Counted from the first letter of the stretch, positions 1-10,903 are shown. The stretch: 64,000 nucleotides of DNA from Auriscalpium vulgare (GCA_019915015.1 JAHBBC010000021.1:620001-684000), one strand, 5' to 3'. The notes: generated from the letters alone by a model not told the origin. A program made the numbers and translations.

Positions 1-60
1 CGAGTCAGTACAGAATGGGGAACTCTAGGTGTGCGTGAGTACTTATGTATTCGTGACAGA

Positions 61-381
61 TTATGAGGCTCGGCGTACCGCAGAGGTCGGATCAGAGCCA
101 GACAACAGACCTACAGCCTTCTCAACACCTGGAACCTCGATGCATCCTGCCACCTCGAGAGTTGATTCATCCTCCTCAACTTCAGCGACAGCCTTATGTG
201 AGTCAAATCAGTCAGAGAGGTGCGTATGAGCCACAAAGGATATACATGCCAAGAATTTATCGACAAGCCTGAGCTCAGCCTCCAAGCGTTCTGCGTAGAC
301 TTTGAGTGAGTATTGATGTTCTTTGTTTAAATGTGCGGCAGATTGTGCTAAGTCCTTGATACTGGAGTTACTCGTCGACAT
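61..381 (-). CDS. Small hypothetical protein, two exons, coiled-coil-like
   Basis: I do not recognise this gene. Reading leftwards from the ATG at 381, exon 1 (381-246) gives a hydrophilic, helix-prone stretch containing LAQSAAHLNKEH and YAERLEAELRLVDKFLA. A GT-AG intron (245-180) joins it in phase to exon 2 (179-61), which is acidic (EEDEST) and ends at TAA, giving about 84 aa. The heptad-like spacing of Leu in exon 1 suggests a short coiled coil, perhaps a subunit of a larger complex. It sits head-to-head with SND2, 127 bp away, so the two may share a promoter. The acceptor was chosen because it is the one that keeps an open frame; other splicings are possible. Confidence 0.4.
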
Positions 382-508
382 CTTGAGCTTGCGACAATGC
401 GAAGACTCAGGAGAGTAGATTCACTAGATTCACCTGCCAGAAGCTGTGTCACGTGATATCTGAGGCTGCTACGTCGCTCGACACTGACTCAAGTTCGACC
501 CTCCTGCC

Positions 509-1213
509 ATGGCAAACGCATCGGCAAAGCGAATAGGTGTGTTTGGCTACCTGCTCTTCATCAGACACATCTTATAGGCTGAAGCTTCGCAGAACGAAAT
601 CGCCATCAGAAACCTGTTCTACGGGCAGGTAGGGGCGAACGTACTCGCCCTCGTGCTACGCCTCTTCTTTTCCAAGACTAGCAAGACAGCGATAGTCTTC
701 TACGTACTATCTCTGGGTGCAGGACAGCTTCTATACAGGCAGCTGGTTAAGATGGGCACTCCGAGGCGTGACGCGACTGGAACATTGGTGTCATCCGGTG
801 ATGACTTGAACCAGCCCGGCATGACAGAGTGGTTCTTCGACGTGCTGTATGTCTCATGTGAGCTTTGCGCACGTTTGCATATCTGCTCGCTTTGACATCT
901 CTTCTCTTGGCCAGGGTTCGCACAAGTTGGCAGCTCCGTCTTGGGAGAGTGGTTCTGGTGGATCTATGCCGCGGTGCGCTCGGTGTCATTGCGAATCCGC
1001 TATCCATGCCTCATACTTTCTTCTCAGATCCCAGGCTTCGTCATATTCAAGCTCTGGGGCTCTTTCATCTCTCCTATGCTCTTGGGAAGGTCGTCATCGG
1101 CTGCAGAGGCAGAGGATGCCGCGCCTGAGAGTAACTTGAGCAAGCGACAAGAGAAGCTCAAGAAGCGCAATGAGCGTGGTGATCCTCGTGTCAAAACACA
1201 AACTAGACGATAA
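509..1213 (+). CDS. SND2: TMEM208/SND2-family ER membrane protein
   Basis: This is a homolog of SND2/TMEM208, an ER membrane protein of the SRP-independent targeting route that helps insert proteins whose membrane segments lie centrally or at the C-terminus. Four exons (509-538, 578-857, 915-973, 1028-1213) add up in phase to 184 aa, close to the family's usual size. Diagnostic stretches are ASQNEIAIRNLFYGQ near the start, a hydrophobic pair of membrane segments in the middle, GEWFWWIYA followed by IPGFVIFKLW, and a Lys/Arg-rich tail with SKRQEKLKKR. The first ATG in good context (gccATGg) was taken as start. Intron 1 is only 39 nt. Confidence 0.9.
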
Positions 1214-3621
1214 CGGTTTCAATCCCCATGAGTGGACAAGTGTACGCCAGTCGATTGCTATGCAGTCACGCGCACTAAATGGGATCGTTCAACAGTTGTG
1301 AGTGATGTTCGAGCTCATGTGGCTGCCGTATCTATAGAAAGCTTTGTTGATGGCTGAAGCCTGGAATCTCAAGGCTTCGAGGAGCGTACGATGACCATGG
1401 GTTGGAAATGTTCTGTCCGTCACGCAAGTCGGACAGTGACGAGACTTGCATGTGGTTGCCACCGTTTGCGAACGTACTTAGATTAAAAATGATGCTCAAA
1501 TGCTGGACAACAATTAGCGGGCGAGCAGTTCCTCCCGGGTGATGAATTCTTATGAGTATGGCTGGCGTATTGAATTGTTTTTTTTTGTATCGAACAGTGG
1601 ACTATACTGTAGAGCACTAAGGATAATGAAACCATGCAACAAAGCCAGCGCTTTCCAGGTGGTTAAGACAACGTCGGATAGTACAGTCTCCTGAGTCCGA
1701 TTGAAAGCCGCAGATGCCTACCAAGGCTCGCGTCGGCGAAGCGAATCTCAGGGTCATACGCACGACTTGGGCCTTCTAATCTTGAACCTTCAGCTGGCCA
1801 CCTGAGGTGAGGGACTGAAAGCCGTCGTCTGTGGCTGGCCCGGGGTTCCGTCAGAGAGCACACCGTAGAAAGCATGATATCATCACACGCACGAGAAACG
1901 TTGCAAGTGTTCTCGTCAGCCCTGCTATTCCATCTCGATTTCTCCACGCAAGGAATGCCAATATTGGCCTAATTCTTTTGGCGAATGACGAGGTCGGCAC
2001 ATGGCGAATGACGAGGTCGGCGCATGGAGGTGTCGGTCGCCAGTGTGGCCGTTGTGTCCGAGTACCACCACTTGAGGCGGGATTCAATTGAAGGGGTAGA
2101 CTTGATTTATGACAAGAGTGTGCCGCCTCGTCGGTTGTGGCCCCTGGCAGGGTTGGCAGTAAAAATAAGAATGGGCTTGGGTACAGTGCAGCGAGGCGAG
2201 GGGATGACGGCGAGGCCATTGCGGAGCCCCAATTTGCGAGTTGCGGACGGGGGCCGCACGCGGCGACCCGCTTCGTTTGCAACGCCCACATCGATCGTTC
2301 TTTGCCTTGAACCCTGGCCATCCTTTTCTTGACCACGATGTCCGATTGCATGAAGGTCTTGAACATCTCCAAGGCGCCTTTCTTGTCCTTGAAGCACACT
2401 GGCCTCCTTTGCGGCGGGGAGGAGACAAGGCGCGGTCCACACCACCTTGATCCACACGTAGCGGCTCGTTTGGCGCGAAATTTCGTAGCAAGATTTCAGT
2501 CACCCAGATGATGTCCCGGAGCACTCAGGCATCTGCAACCGACCTGTGGCTTGACACAGGCAGGGCAGCCTCTTGGAGGCGGCGACCGGGCTCGCCAGCC
2601 CCAGATACAGTCACGGAAGCGCCGAAAGATTCCAAGCTATTCGCAAGGCCAAAGCCACTGGCCAGCCATGCTTTCAGGAGCCGCACAGATCATCTTGCGG
2701 AGTCGGTCACTCTGTCTTGATGCTGAGCCACACCGACTAGTGCAGAGGCGTTCTTGATAGCCTTGTGGGCGTCTTCCTTTGACGTTGATATGGGCACACA
2801 CAGCTTACAAGGTGAGTCGCAGTCTTGTCTCTTGATGTTGGTGCACGCGATGAGGCACAGATGAGCTGAGGCTTGTTCGTCGCCGTCGTTTGCCAACAGG
2901 CGGGCACGTCACACCGTCACGCCAGTGCGTGACGGCCGGATATGTACCGCGCCCTGCGGTCCCGCCTCGCCCTGCCTTTGCACGCAAGGCGTGCGGTGAA
3001 GACTGGGCCATGTGGAAGCCATCTGAAGTGCGCAAGGAGGCCGACTGAGAGAAGGTAGTGGGATGCTGCGCTTCTTGGGCTGAGTTGTGTTGGGACACCG
3101 TGCCGCAGTCGGCCCAGCCGCTATCCTCTCACACACTCCTCATCATGGCCACTGCCATCCGATCGAGCTGTGTGAGATGGGCAGCTGTCGCCTTGTGTGC
3201 GCGGTGTGAATCCACGACAACGACATGAGGATGGGGCGTCGATGGTTGTGCTGACATGGAAGCAGAACGGTATTCTTCACCTCGCGGCACGATACAACGT
3301 GTCCACCCACGCGAGTCATACAACGAAGGGCGACGTGACCCGCCGCATGCGGCATCGGGCATACGAGGCGTGAGTGGTTCCCGAGGCTCCCAGTAAGCCG
3401 AGACCTAGACGTGCCAGTGGTGGAAGACGCGAATTGTTTTGCCTGTTGCAGGCGCTTGTGGACGCCAGCACGACGGGTCCGAGCGGCCTGCGTCAATGGC
3501 GGCCTTTCCTTTGCCGTATTTGAAGTCGCCGTCCTCCTTTATAATGTCTTCGCTAAGTCCCCGTCGCCTCCTCTTTCCCCCATACCATCACTACCGCCAG
3601 TGTCGTTCTCATCCGCCGTAA
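1214..3621. other. Gene-poor stretch with coding-like fragments
   Basis: No gene can be supported across these 2.4 kb. The minus strand between about 2900 and 2100 reads as pieces of protein-like sequence in different frames, for example DAHKAIKNASALVGVAQ and DKKGALEMFKTFM, interrupted by stops without splice signals that would join them. This could be a decayed gene or an unrecognised multi-exon gene. A 23 bp tandem duplication lies at 1980-2025. Around 3538 a TATA-like ttataat precedes a pyrimidine-rich tract that may be the 5' region of the small ORF at 3622. Confidence 0.4.
1980..2025. repeat. 23 bp tandem duplication
   Basis: Two adjacent copies of a 23 bp unit, starting with ggcgaatgacgaggtcgg, occupy 1980-2002 and 2003-2025. 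They differ at one base (A versus G near the end). It lies in non-coding sequence. It looks like a local duplication of recent origin; no function is evident. Confidence 0.85.
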
Positions 3622-3879
3622 ATGGCGCATTTCAAGCAGGACAACAGCTCGACGAGTGTTGAAGATGACGACTACGAGGTCTTCCTCTTCTGGCCGTCGC
3701 TGACAACCTCGGAAGCTAGCGGATGCTCATCCTACGTGATACGTGGCGTACGTTGACAGGAACACACAGCTAAAACAGTCATTGACGCAATTCTCCAGCC
3801 TGTTCCGTGCGACTGGGACTACGAAGAGGCATGCCCGGAGATAGACAGCACGCCGGCGGTCCGTCACTCTGCAGTCTAA
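3622..3879 (+). CDS. Possible small acidic protein, two exons
   Basis: A short candidate gene with no recognised family. The ATG at 3622 follows a pyrimidine-rich leader and a TATA-like ttataat about 80 bp upstream. Exon 1 (3622-3747) encodes an acidic start with SSTSVEDDDYEVFLFWP. A GTACGT donor and a CTCCAG acceptor (intron 3748-3798) join it in phase to exon 2 (3799-3879, PVPCDWDYEEACPE) with a TAA stop, about 68 aa in total. There is no signal peptide and no C-terminal CaaX box, so it is not a mating pheromone precursor as read here. Spliced ends and coding status are uncertain. Confidence 0.3.
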
Positions 3880-3961
3880 TACGTCTCATATTGACGAAGG
3901 GACTGTCCGCTTTAGATATCCATGTTCTTGAATCCGTCGGAGCCTGCCGTCGCGGGAATCA

Positions 3962-3988
3962 AGCCAGGAAAGCGTCGCTTTCCTGGCT
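3962..3988. repeat. Perfect inverted repeat, 13 bp arms, 1 nt centre
   Basis: The 13 bases agccaggaaagcg (3962-3974) are followed by a single T and then by their exact reverse complement (3976-3988). The whole forms a 27 bp hyphenated palindrome in non-coding DNA. It could extrude a hairpin or bind a dimeric protein. It has no poly-T tract or gene end beside it that would make it a terminator-like element. Confidence 0.9.
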
Positions 3989-4372
3989 ACAGCAAAATTG
4001 TCAAAATGGGCCTGATTCTTTCGGTCTGTCGCGCACATGAACAGCTCGCGAGTTTTGACCAAGTATTCTCTGCAGCAAGTCAGCCACAAAATCGACATCG
4101 TATTCGACAAAGTCCGCGTCGGCCTGCAGAAGACGCCGTAGGTGTCGCACACAATGACTCAAGACTCTGAAGTAAACACTGCCAACAGCGCTTAGCTTTC
4201 ATCACGAATATCCATGTACACATTCTTGATGTAGTACCACCTACACGCTTGCTACATACTTTCTATTTTGGTCCACGCATCTTGGTTTCTTGCTATGTTA
4301 TATCGTCGTGTACTTTATGTGTTGATAAAAAAACATTGGCATGATTTGCAAAGCGTGGGAATCAGACATACA

Positions 4373-4388
4373 ACGCGTCAACGCGTCA
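4373..4388 (+). promoter_or_regulatory. Tandem ACGCGTCA motifs (MCB-like)
   Basis: Two head-to-tail copies of ACGCGTCA stand about 215-230 bp ahead of the recombination-factor gene at 4600. ACGCGT is the consensus (MluI cell-cycle box) bound by Mbp1-type factors at G1/S genes in yeasts, and an MBP1 homolog is encoded at 60394-62874. Binding here is inference. A single ACGCGT is expected many times by chance in 64 kb, but a tandem pair is less likely. Confidence 0.4.
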
Positions 4389-4599
4389 ACAGCGCGTTAG
4401 CAGCCGCCCCACCAACGCCGCGACGCACAACGGCAACAAAACTCAAAAGCAAGCTCTCGTAAAGGTCACAACAAGCCGGCTGTGTCTAAGCCTCCCAATC
4501 TCACCATCGAACGAAGGAATAGTGCTCAGGCCCCGGATTGTAAACACATTTTGATCATATTCTGTGACTACCGCCATGCTAATGACCTTATAGACTCGG

Positions 4600-7348
4600 A
4601 TGGACATTTTTGAGCCGCCTCTCTCTGTTGTAGACGCCCAACAGGTTTGCTTCGACCCATCTCCTCGATTGTTTGCTGATTTGCATGCGTGCGACCATAG
4701 CCGGCGACTGGAGAAGCTGCTCTTGTGTCGGAAGTCCCCTACAGCCAACGTGAGTTGCAGTCTAGTGCACTGGAACGCCCGCACAGCGCACCGAACGACT
4801 TCTCCCTCACATCTCCTATCACCACACGAGACTCCGCCGCTGCCTCAAAGCCAGAGATTGTCGGTAGAAGCCTTCAGGTCCGGATCGATGCGCATACATC
4901 CGAGGCAACATATGGTGCCGAGCTTGAGAACGCTGAACCTTTCAAGGTCACGACGACCGCTATCCCAGTCCCATCCGAAGACACGTATGCTGCGCAGACT
5001 GAGCTTAATGAAGCCATAGACGACTCGCCGTCGCCCCTACGCTGTTCGCTTGCTGCTACTCTAGCCTCCCTCCCCTCTTCCCCTCCGGACCTCAAAGGCG
5101 AAGCCGAGGCTCCTGTGATACGCCATCATCAATATCGTGAAGAAGTGTTTTTGGTGGACTTTTTCAATCGTCGAGTTGCGACATTCGCTGACTATATGCT
5201 TATACCGGTCTCCCTAGACGCCTCAAGGTTGTCTTGTCCGCAAGCTCGAAGTCGAGCTTCGTATGTCCTGCTCTTACTTTCATTCAAACTGCCCTCATCT
5301 TGAAACAAACAGCTATTACGAAGATGGCGGAAACACAACTCTCCGACCCTATACGCGCCGCGGGCGAAGTTTTTCATGACACCCAAGCAGGAACTGTCGA
5401 CGCGACGGCTAGCGAGGCCGCGTCATCTAATCATACTGCGATCTTGCCCCCGCCCACTGTCCGTGACTGCACTTCCTATGACATGAATCCTGAAGACAAC
5501 AACACCGATGCCGACTCTCCTCTTGATGAAGTGTTGCCAGGGAAGAGGAAATCGTTGGCTTCCGTCGACGTCGACGACTCTACCACTCGCGCTCTGCCCA
5601 CTGTGCATACCGATCAATCTCCTGTCGAGACCATCGCTGTCGAAATCTTGAAAGCAACCTATGAGGAGTCTGTGCCCGTCCTTCCGGGTCGTCTTCCTCT
5701 TGATCATGCGGATGGTCCCGCTCTCTCAACTTCAGATGCCATGGACACGTCGTCTTCTGACGTATCCTTACCTTCATTGGAGATCTCAGCGACTGCTGGA
5801 CCCATTTCAGACGTTCCGGATTCCTCGATGAAACGCTCGTTGCTGGCGTCACTCACTGATAACGACGCCCTCTCTCTACCTGATCTTGAAGCAATGGATG
5901 TCAATACTCCTGTCCCAGAGAAGCATACACTCCCTTCCGTGCTAGATACGTTCGCTTCTGAAGTGGCCCCTAGTGCTGTGTCGATGTCCCAGTCCGCGGC
6001 TCCCTACGGCCCAATCATCGTTGACTCCCATATCTCTGGCCAATCGTTCTCACCTGGCGTTCTGGACAATCCCTGCAGTTCTGACATGTCTCGACAAGAT
6101 TTCTCATCCTTACCGCCTTCTTCTCCTCCATCGTCGCCCGGCTTGACTATGTGCTCATCTTCGCCACCTTCGGTCGAACCGGCGTCTAGAGATTGCCTCA
6201 CTTTTCCGTATTCGTCTCCCATGGCCTGCTCCGAGGATATCCGGCCCCCTCTGTCTACTTTCGACTATGGAGAACTAGACGAGGAGGCCCCAGAAGACGA
6301 CATCAAGCAAACACAGTCGTCACCTGCTCGTCCGTCTCAGAGAAGCATCACTAGCCCTGGACCTGCCGGGGAACCCAAGACTTGCTTGTCGCGCATCATG
6401 CCTCCGACGGCATTAGGCAAGCGCCATAGTGATCGCGACCAGGTGCGTTGTTTGTGGTATCTCTTTAGTCTCACTCTCAACCTTTTCCGATAAGGTTGCC
6501 GATGCGCATGATCTGAAGGCGGAGGAGATCTCAAAACGCCGGGTTTGTGAGCTACTTGCCTTCGAGAGGCGCGATGCTTACTTGCAGCTATGTCGTAGAG
6601 GGTGGGCGAGAACATGTCCTCGCCAGTTCGAGGGAGCCCTGCGCCGATGCGCGCGACTCAGGCTTCCCAAAGGCGATCCCACCGGAAGCTCATCAAGCCC
6701 TTCCGCTCTCCCATCATGGCCAAAGCTCCCTCGGACTCGAGTTGCACGGTCGATGTCCATAATCCTGTGCCAATGCTGCCGCCATCCACTCTCTCCTCTG
6801 CCTCGTCGATGTTAGCCAAAGACACTCCCATGGTGACACATGATACCCCCAATGTCATGCGAACTATGACGACGCTCGCGTTATCTTCCAAGGCTGCGTC
6901 GCAGTTCCGCTCGCCGCTGGTTGGCGCAACATCAGATTCATCGCGCGTTGTCATTTTGCCAACGGCAACTATCCAAAATCTCGAACGTAAACTGGCCGTT
7001 CTCCACCGCGCGGTGAAGATCAAAGAAGCGGACGACCACCTGGAGGGCTTGGCGCGAAAGTGGCGTGAGGCAGGACGGGAAACGGCTTACGAACTGTGGT
7101 CTATCGTGAGGGACATGAAGGAAGACAACGTTTCAAAGTCAGGGAATGGCGACTGGGGAGGATGGGACGACAAGGATGATGGTGGGGAGAAGAGGGCGGA
7201 AGCAGAGAGGAGTGGAGTGGATGTTGTTGCGGCCGAAGAAGAGGTCGAAGAAGTGCAGGAAACTTTGGGGTTGATGCTGCGGAGGTTGGGAATTGCCCCA
7301 GAGACTCTGGGATGGGATGATGCCGAAGAAAGATTCGTGGACGACTAG
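4600..7348 (+). CDS. Sfr1/Mei5-type recombination accessory protein
   Basis: Probable Sfr1/Mei5 homolog, which with Swi5 stimulates Rad51/Dmc1 strand exchange during recombinational repair and meiosis. Six exons (4600-4644, 4701-5144, 5218-5260, 5313-6442, 6495-6542, 6599-7348) join in phase to about 819 aa. The family signature is in the last exon: basic RRSHRKLIKPFRSP, then a coiled-coil core with IQNLERKLAVLHRAVKIKE and LARKWREAGRETAYELW, and an acidic end GWDDAEERF. About 550 residues before it are Ser/Pro-rich and probably disordered, much longer than the yeast proteins. Tandem ACGCGTCA boxes lie upstream. Internal exon joins in 5145-5312 are the least certain part. Confidence 0.8.
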
Positions 7349-7526
7349 TATCGAGTGTGCATGAGCGGGCTGCTGTGGATGCTGTCGGACCTTGCTGTTC
7401 TGGTACTTGTGTATATTACTCATAGCGGACCAGTCGTCACTTGTCCGATCGCCAGGCGGTCATCGACGGACAGGAAGGCAAGTGCGTGTGCATATAAGTG
7501 AGACGTGCCATAACAAGTCGCCACCG

Positions 7527-8306
7527 ATGTACCCGTTCATCCTTGTTACGCCCGCGACTCGCGGCCTCTCCCTCGCACTCACCAGACACTATCTCAGCAC
7601 CACCGCGCTCCCCGTGTACGCCACCCACCGTTCCAGTGACCCAGATGGTGTCTTTCGAACCATCGTCGAGCCTTTGTCCGACAAGTCCGCTGGGTCTCGC
7701 CTGCATCTCCTCCCGCTCGACCTCGCGAGCGAGGACAGCATAGCAGCGGCCGCGCAGCACCTCTCTGCCTCTCTGTCCAAGGAGAGGAACCCGTATCTGC
7801 ACACTGGGTTCTTCACAGGCGGCATGCTACACCCCGAGCGCCAGCCTGCCGATCTCGATGCGCAAACCCTGCAAGAAACATTCCAGATCAACGTGATCTC
7901 CCACCTCTTGCTCATCAAGCACTTCGCACGATTCCTCCCGTCGGCTCGCACGGGGACCGTGGACCCGCTCGCCAAGTGGGTGCACGTCACAGCACGCGTG
8001 GGGTCGATCTCAGACAACAAGAAGGGAGGATGGTACTCGTACCGAGCGTCGAAGGCCGCGCTCAACCAGGTCGTCAAAACATTCGATCTGCAGCTGCAGA
8101 TGCAGAAGAAGGAAGCCGTGTGTGTGGGCGTCCATCCGGGGACAGTGAAGACGAAGCTGAGCGAGAGTTTCTGGAGCACGGTGAAGGAGGGGCAACTGTT
8201 CGAGCCTGCATATGCAGCGGAGAGGCTGGCCAAAGTGGTGAAAGAGTTGGGAACAGAGAGCCGAGGCAGAACTTGGGATTGGAAAGGGAAGGAGGTCGTT
8301 CCATGA
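7527..8306 (+). CDS. Short-chain dehydrogenase/reductase (C-factor-like)
   Basis: An intronless 259 aa NAD(P)-dependent short-chain dehydrogenase. The N-terminal cofactor loop is degenerate (TPATRGLSLAL in place of TGxxxGIG). The active-site Tyr-Lys pair is kept in YSYRASKAALNQ (YxxxK), and the following GVHPGTVKTKLSE matches the usual PG-T segment. The shape resembles C-factor-like SDRs such as fungal homologs of bacterial CsgA. The substrate cannot be read from the sequence. The ATG at 7527 places the beta-strand PFILVTP at the start, as expected for this fold, so upstream in-frame codons were not used. Confidence 0.8.
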   Translation: MYPFILVTPATRGLSLALTRHYLSTTALPVYATHRSSDPDGVFRTIVEPLSDKSAGSRLHLLPLDLASEDSIAAAAQHLSASLSKERNPYLHTGFFTGGMLHPERQPADLDAQTLQETFQINVISHLLLIKHFARFLPSARTGTVDPLAKWVHVTARVGSISDNKKGGWYSYRASKAALNQVVKTFDLQLQMQKKEAVCVGVHPGTVKTKLSESFWSTVKEGQLFEPAYAAERLAKVVKELGTESRGRTWDWKGKEVVP

Positions 8307-8603
8307 TCTGGCCCTCGCGGGCTGTGGCAACGTACAGTTACTATGCAAAACCAAAAAGGAAAGGAGACTGAGCTCAGGACGAACTGAGAGCTGAAAAATT
8401 GGTTAAGCGACATTGAGGTGAGGGCCGAACACGGAACGCCCTAGTAAAAGGCGAGGGCGTTGTCTGGTTGCACTGCCCTCTGTCGCTGATGTAGAAAGCG
8501 CGGCGTGAGACACGACCGTCTCCATTCAGTATTTTGTTTGGGTGGCGGGTGCGTGCTTGCACAGGGCACACCGGACCTCCGTCTCACTCTCACTCTCAAT
8601 GCC

Positions 8604-10573
8604 ATGTCAGACGATCAGCTCACAGTCGCTGTCTCTCGTGCCATATACTCTCTGTTCTCGTCCGCGAGCGTACATTCTCCCATCAGCTCTTTGAGTCTTC
8701 TCTCTGCATGCATTTCCCATGGTCTACCATCCGGTCCATCGAGAACGCCCCCCTCCCTCCGCCTCACCGACCTTTCTCGCTTTGAGACCGTCCTAGAGGA
8801 TCTAGCGAGGCACTGGGACCACGGATTAATATCTGTCACTCGAGGGAATGAGGGCTTCACCGTCATGGACGTCCAGTTAGGGTCTGGCAGTGATGCGAGC
8901 GGACGCACCATTGGGAAACGGAAGCGGGTTAGGGACGAGGAAGCGGATTCCGCGGCGGGGAGCGGTGAAGAGACCGAAGATTTGTCGGAAGACGTGAATA
9001 GCCCTGTAACAGCCCTCGCGAGCCTGAGCAAGGAGCTCAAGGAAGTCTATACTTCGCTGCAGAGAAGCACATCGAAGAGTCGTCTGCTCGCAGAACAGGT
9101 AAATCCCACCTGTCACCTGGCCCTCAATATCTAACATCCTATCAAGTTTCGCTCTTTGACCTCGTCTTTCGAGCCCGTCTGTACTCAAGTCACCAAAGAC
9201 GACTGCTTGAAAGCGCGAGCGGCGCTGTCCACCCCGCTGGTCGGCATCTGCGACCGCGTGCACTTCCGGCCGCTCATCCGACCCCACACAGACCCGTCTC
9301 TAGGACACTGCTCATATCTCAATACTTGCTACTCCGAGCCCACGTACGCCAACTCTCCGTCCATTCCCCCGCTGCCCTCTTCGCAAGGGCAGCAAGGTAA
9401 CTGGCCCAAACCGCAGCTGCCGTCTGGTCTCGGCGCGGGAGGCCGTGGAAAAGAGAAAGCCCCATGTCGATATTTGCATTATGAGATTGACTGGGACCCC
9501 GTTGATACAGGAAGAGCAGGGGAGGGTAGGAAGGTGGAGAGGATGAAGAGGAAGCCACATCGGTTAGCTATCGGGTTGGGACCTGAGGGGCGACAGCCGG
9601 AGATGGTGAGTGAAATGCCTTCACATGAAGCTCAGCCTAGCTGAGATGAGAATATCAGCTTTCAGCCCAGTGGATCAACTGCGACCTGCGCAGATTTGAC
9701 TATTCTGTCCTGGGCAAGTTCCATGTCATCATGGCAGACCCGCCATGGGACATCCACATGAGTGTAAATCCTCGCCATTTGTCCTGCACCGACCAATTTT
9801 TAATTGACGATCTGATTCCAGTTGCCGTACGGTACGATGACGGACGACGAGATGCGCGCTATGCCCATCCCAATGTTACAAGACGAAGGTTTGCTCTTCT
9901 TGTGGGTGACAGGGCGCGCGATGGAAGTCGGCCGGGAATGCCTTCGCGTCTGGGGTTATACAAGAGTCGACGAAGTGGTTTGGGTGAAAACTAATCAAGT
10001 ACGTGTGTAACTCATTGAAGTCAAGTATATTGTTCATTTCAATCTTCAGCTGCAGCGCGTAATACGTACCGGGCGCACCGGTCACTGGCTCAATCACACA
10101 AAGGAGCACATGCTCGTGGGTGTCAAGACGCACTATGACAGTGCCGGAAATCTGAAATTCCCGGCGTGGGTGAACCGCGGCGTTGATACCGATGTCATCG
10201 TATCGGAGGTCCGAGAGACTAGCCGCAAGCCCGACGAGGCGTACGGCCTTATTGAACGCATGTGCCCCGGCGGCAGAAAAATTGAGATCTTTGGCCGAAA
10301 ACACAATACGCGGCCTGGGTGGGTCTGTCATACGTGCCGCGTACCATGCTAATTGACATAATTTCGTGCCAGGTGGTTGACTCTCGGTAATCAACTGGGA
10401 GGAGACCAGATATACGAAGAAGACCTGGCTGCGAGAATCAAGGACAGGTGCGAACAGAGTCATGCTATAGATGCGTTAATACTGAAGCGTGATGTAGGTA
10501 TCCCGAGCGCGCAAGCGCTCCGTCTGTTCCTGCGGCAGTCAGTCAGCCAACGAACGTGCAACCACGACGGTAG
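8604..10573 (+). CDS. IME4: m6A RNA methyltransferase, METTL3/Ime4 family
   Basis: Catalytic subunit of the N6-methyladenosine mRNA methyltransferase. Seven exons (8604-9098, 9147-9605, 9659-9763, 9822-9998, 10050-10318, 10373-10447, 10498-10573) add up exactly to 551 aa. Residues about 200-290 hold the zinc-binding region seen in METTL3 ([11 protein letters not shown] and CRYLHYEID, though the two halves are farther apart than usual). The MTase domain follows: [23 protein letters not shown] with the catalytic DPPW (9737-9748), [52 protein letters not shown], and [20 protein letters not shown]. All residues expected for SAM binding and catalysis appear present. The C-terminal tail ([10 protein letters not shown]) is short. 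Confidence 0.95.
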
Positions 10574-10903
10574 AAAAGTCGTCACTGGACCACTATCATA
10601 GTATATGTGCGCGTGCATAATCGGCAGGATACGGCGTTTCGAAATCAGAACCCAAGGTTGGAGAAGTACGAGTGTGAGCTTGGACATGTTGTATCCCTCC
10701 CCTCAAACAATGTTTTTGCTACCAGATGGCGCCGATTCTTGGTGACAGCGGAGTCCGCCCAGAGTCCGCCGGTATCCCATTGTGTTGTAGATAAATGACA
10801 CACCTAAGAAGCATATGCCTCGAAGGTCAGATATGGGCTCGCTTGACGGATCCTGTAGCGCATGACGGGAACAAACGGGCTCTATCAATGACAGGTGCTA
10901 CAT
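10574..10903. other. Convergent 3' flanks, no gene seen
   Basis: This 330 bp stretch lies between the stop codons of the METTL3-like gene (plus) and the SUMO-motif gene (minus). It should contain both 3' untranslated regions. A minus-strand open frame at 10703-10888 could be an alternative last exon of the minus gene but has no supporting motif. Confidence 0.5.

Larger units (their letters stand above)
3880..4599. other. Intergenic region upstream of the SFR1-like gene
   Basis: About 720 bp without a supportable gene. It contains a perfect 13 bp-arm palindrome (3962-3988) and a tandem pair of ACGCGTCA motifs (4373-4388). The rest is lower in GC than the neighbouring coding sequence and probably holds the promoter of the gene starting at 4600. 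Confidence 0.5.

Noticed and set aside
3622..3759. Mating pheromone precursor
   Set aside because: The short acidic frame has a Cys near its end, but neither the spliced nor the unspliced form ends in a CaaX box, and no pheromone receptor gene is nearby.
7589..8413. 274-codon frame antisense to the SDR at 7527
   Set aside because: It mirrors a clear SDR coding sequence; its own translation has no recognisable motif.
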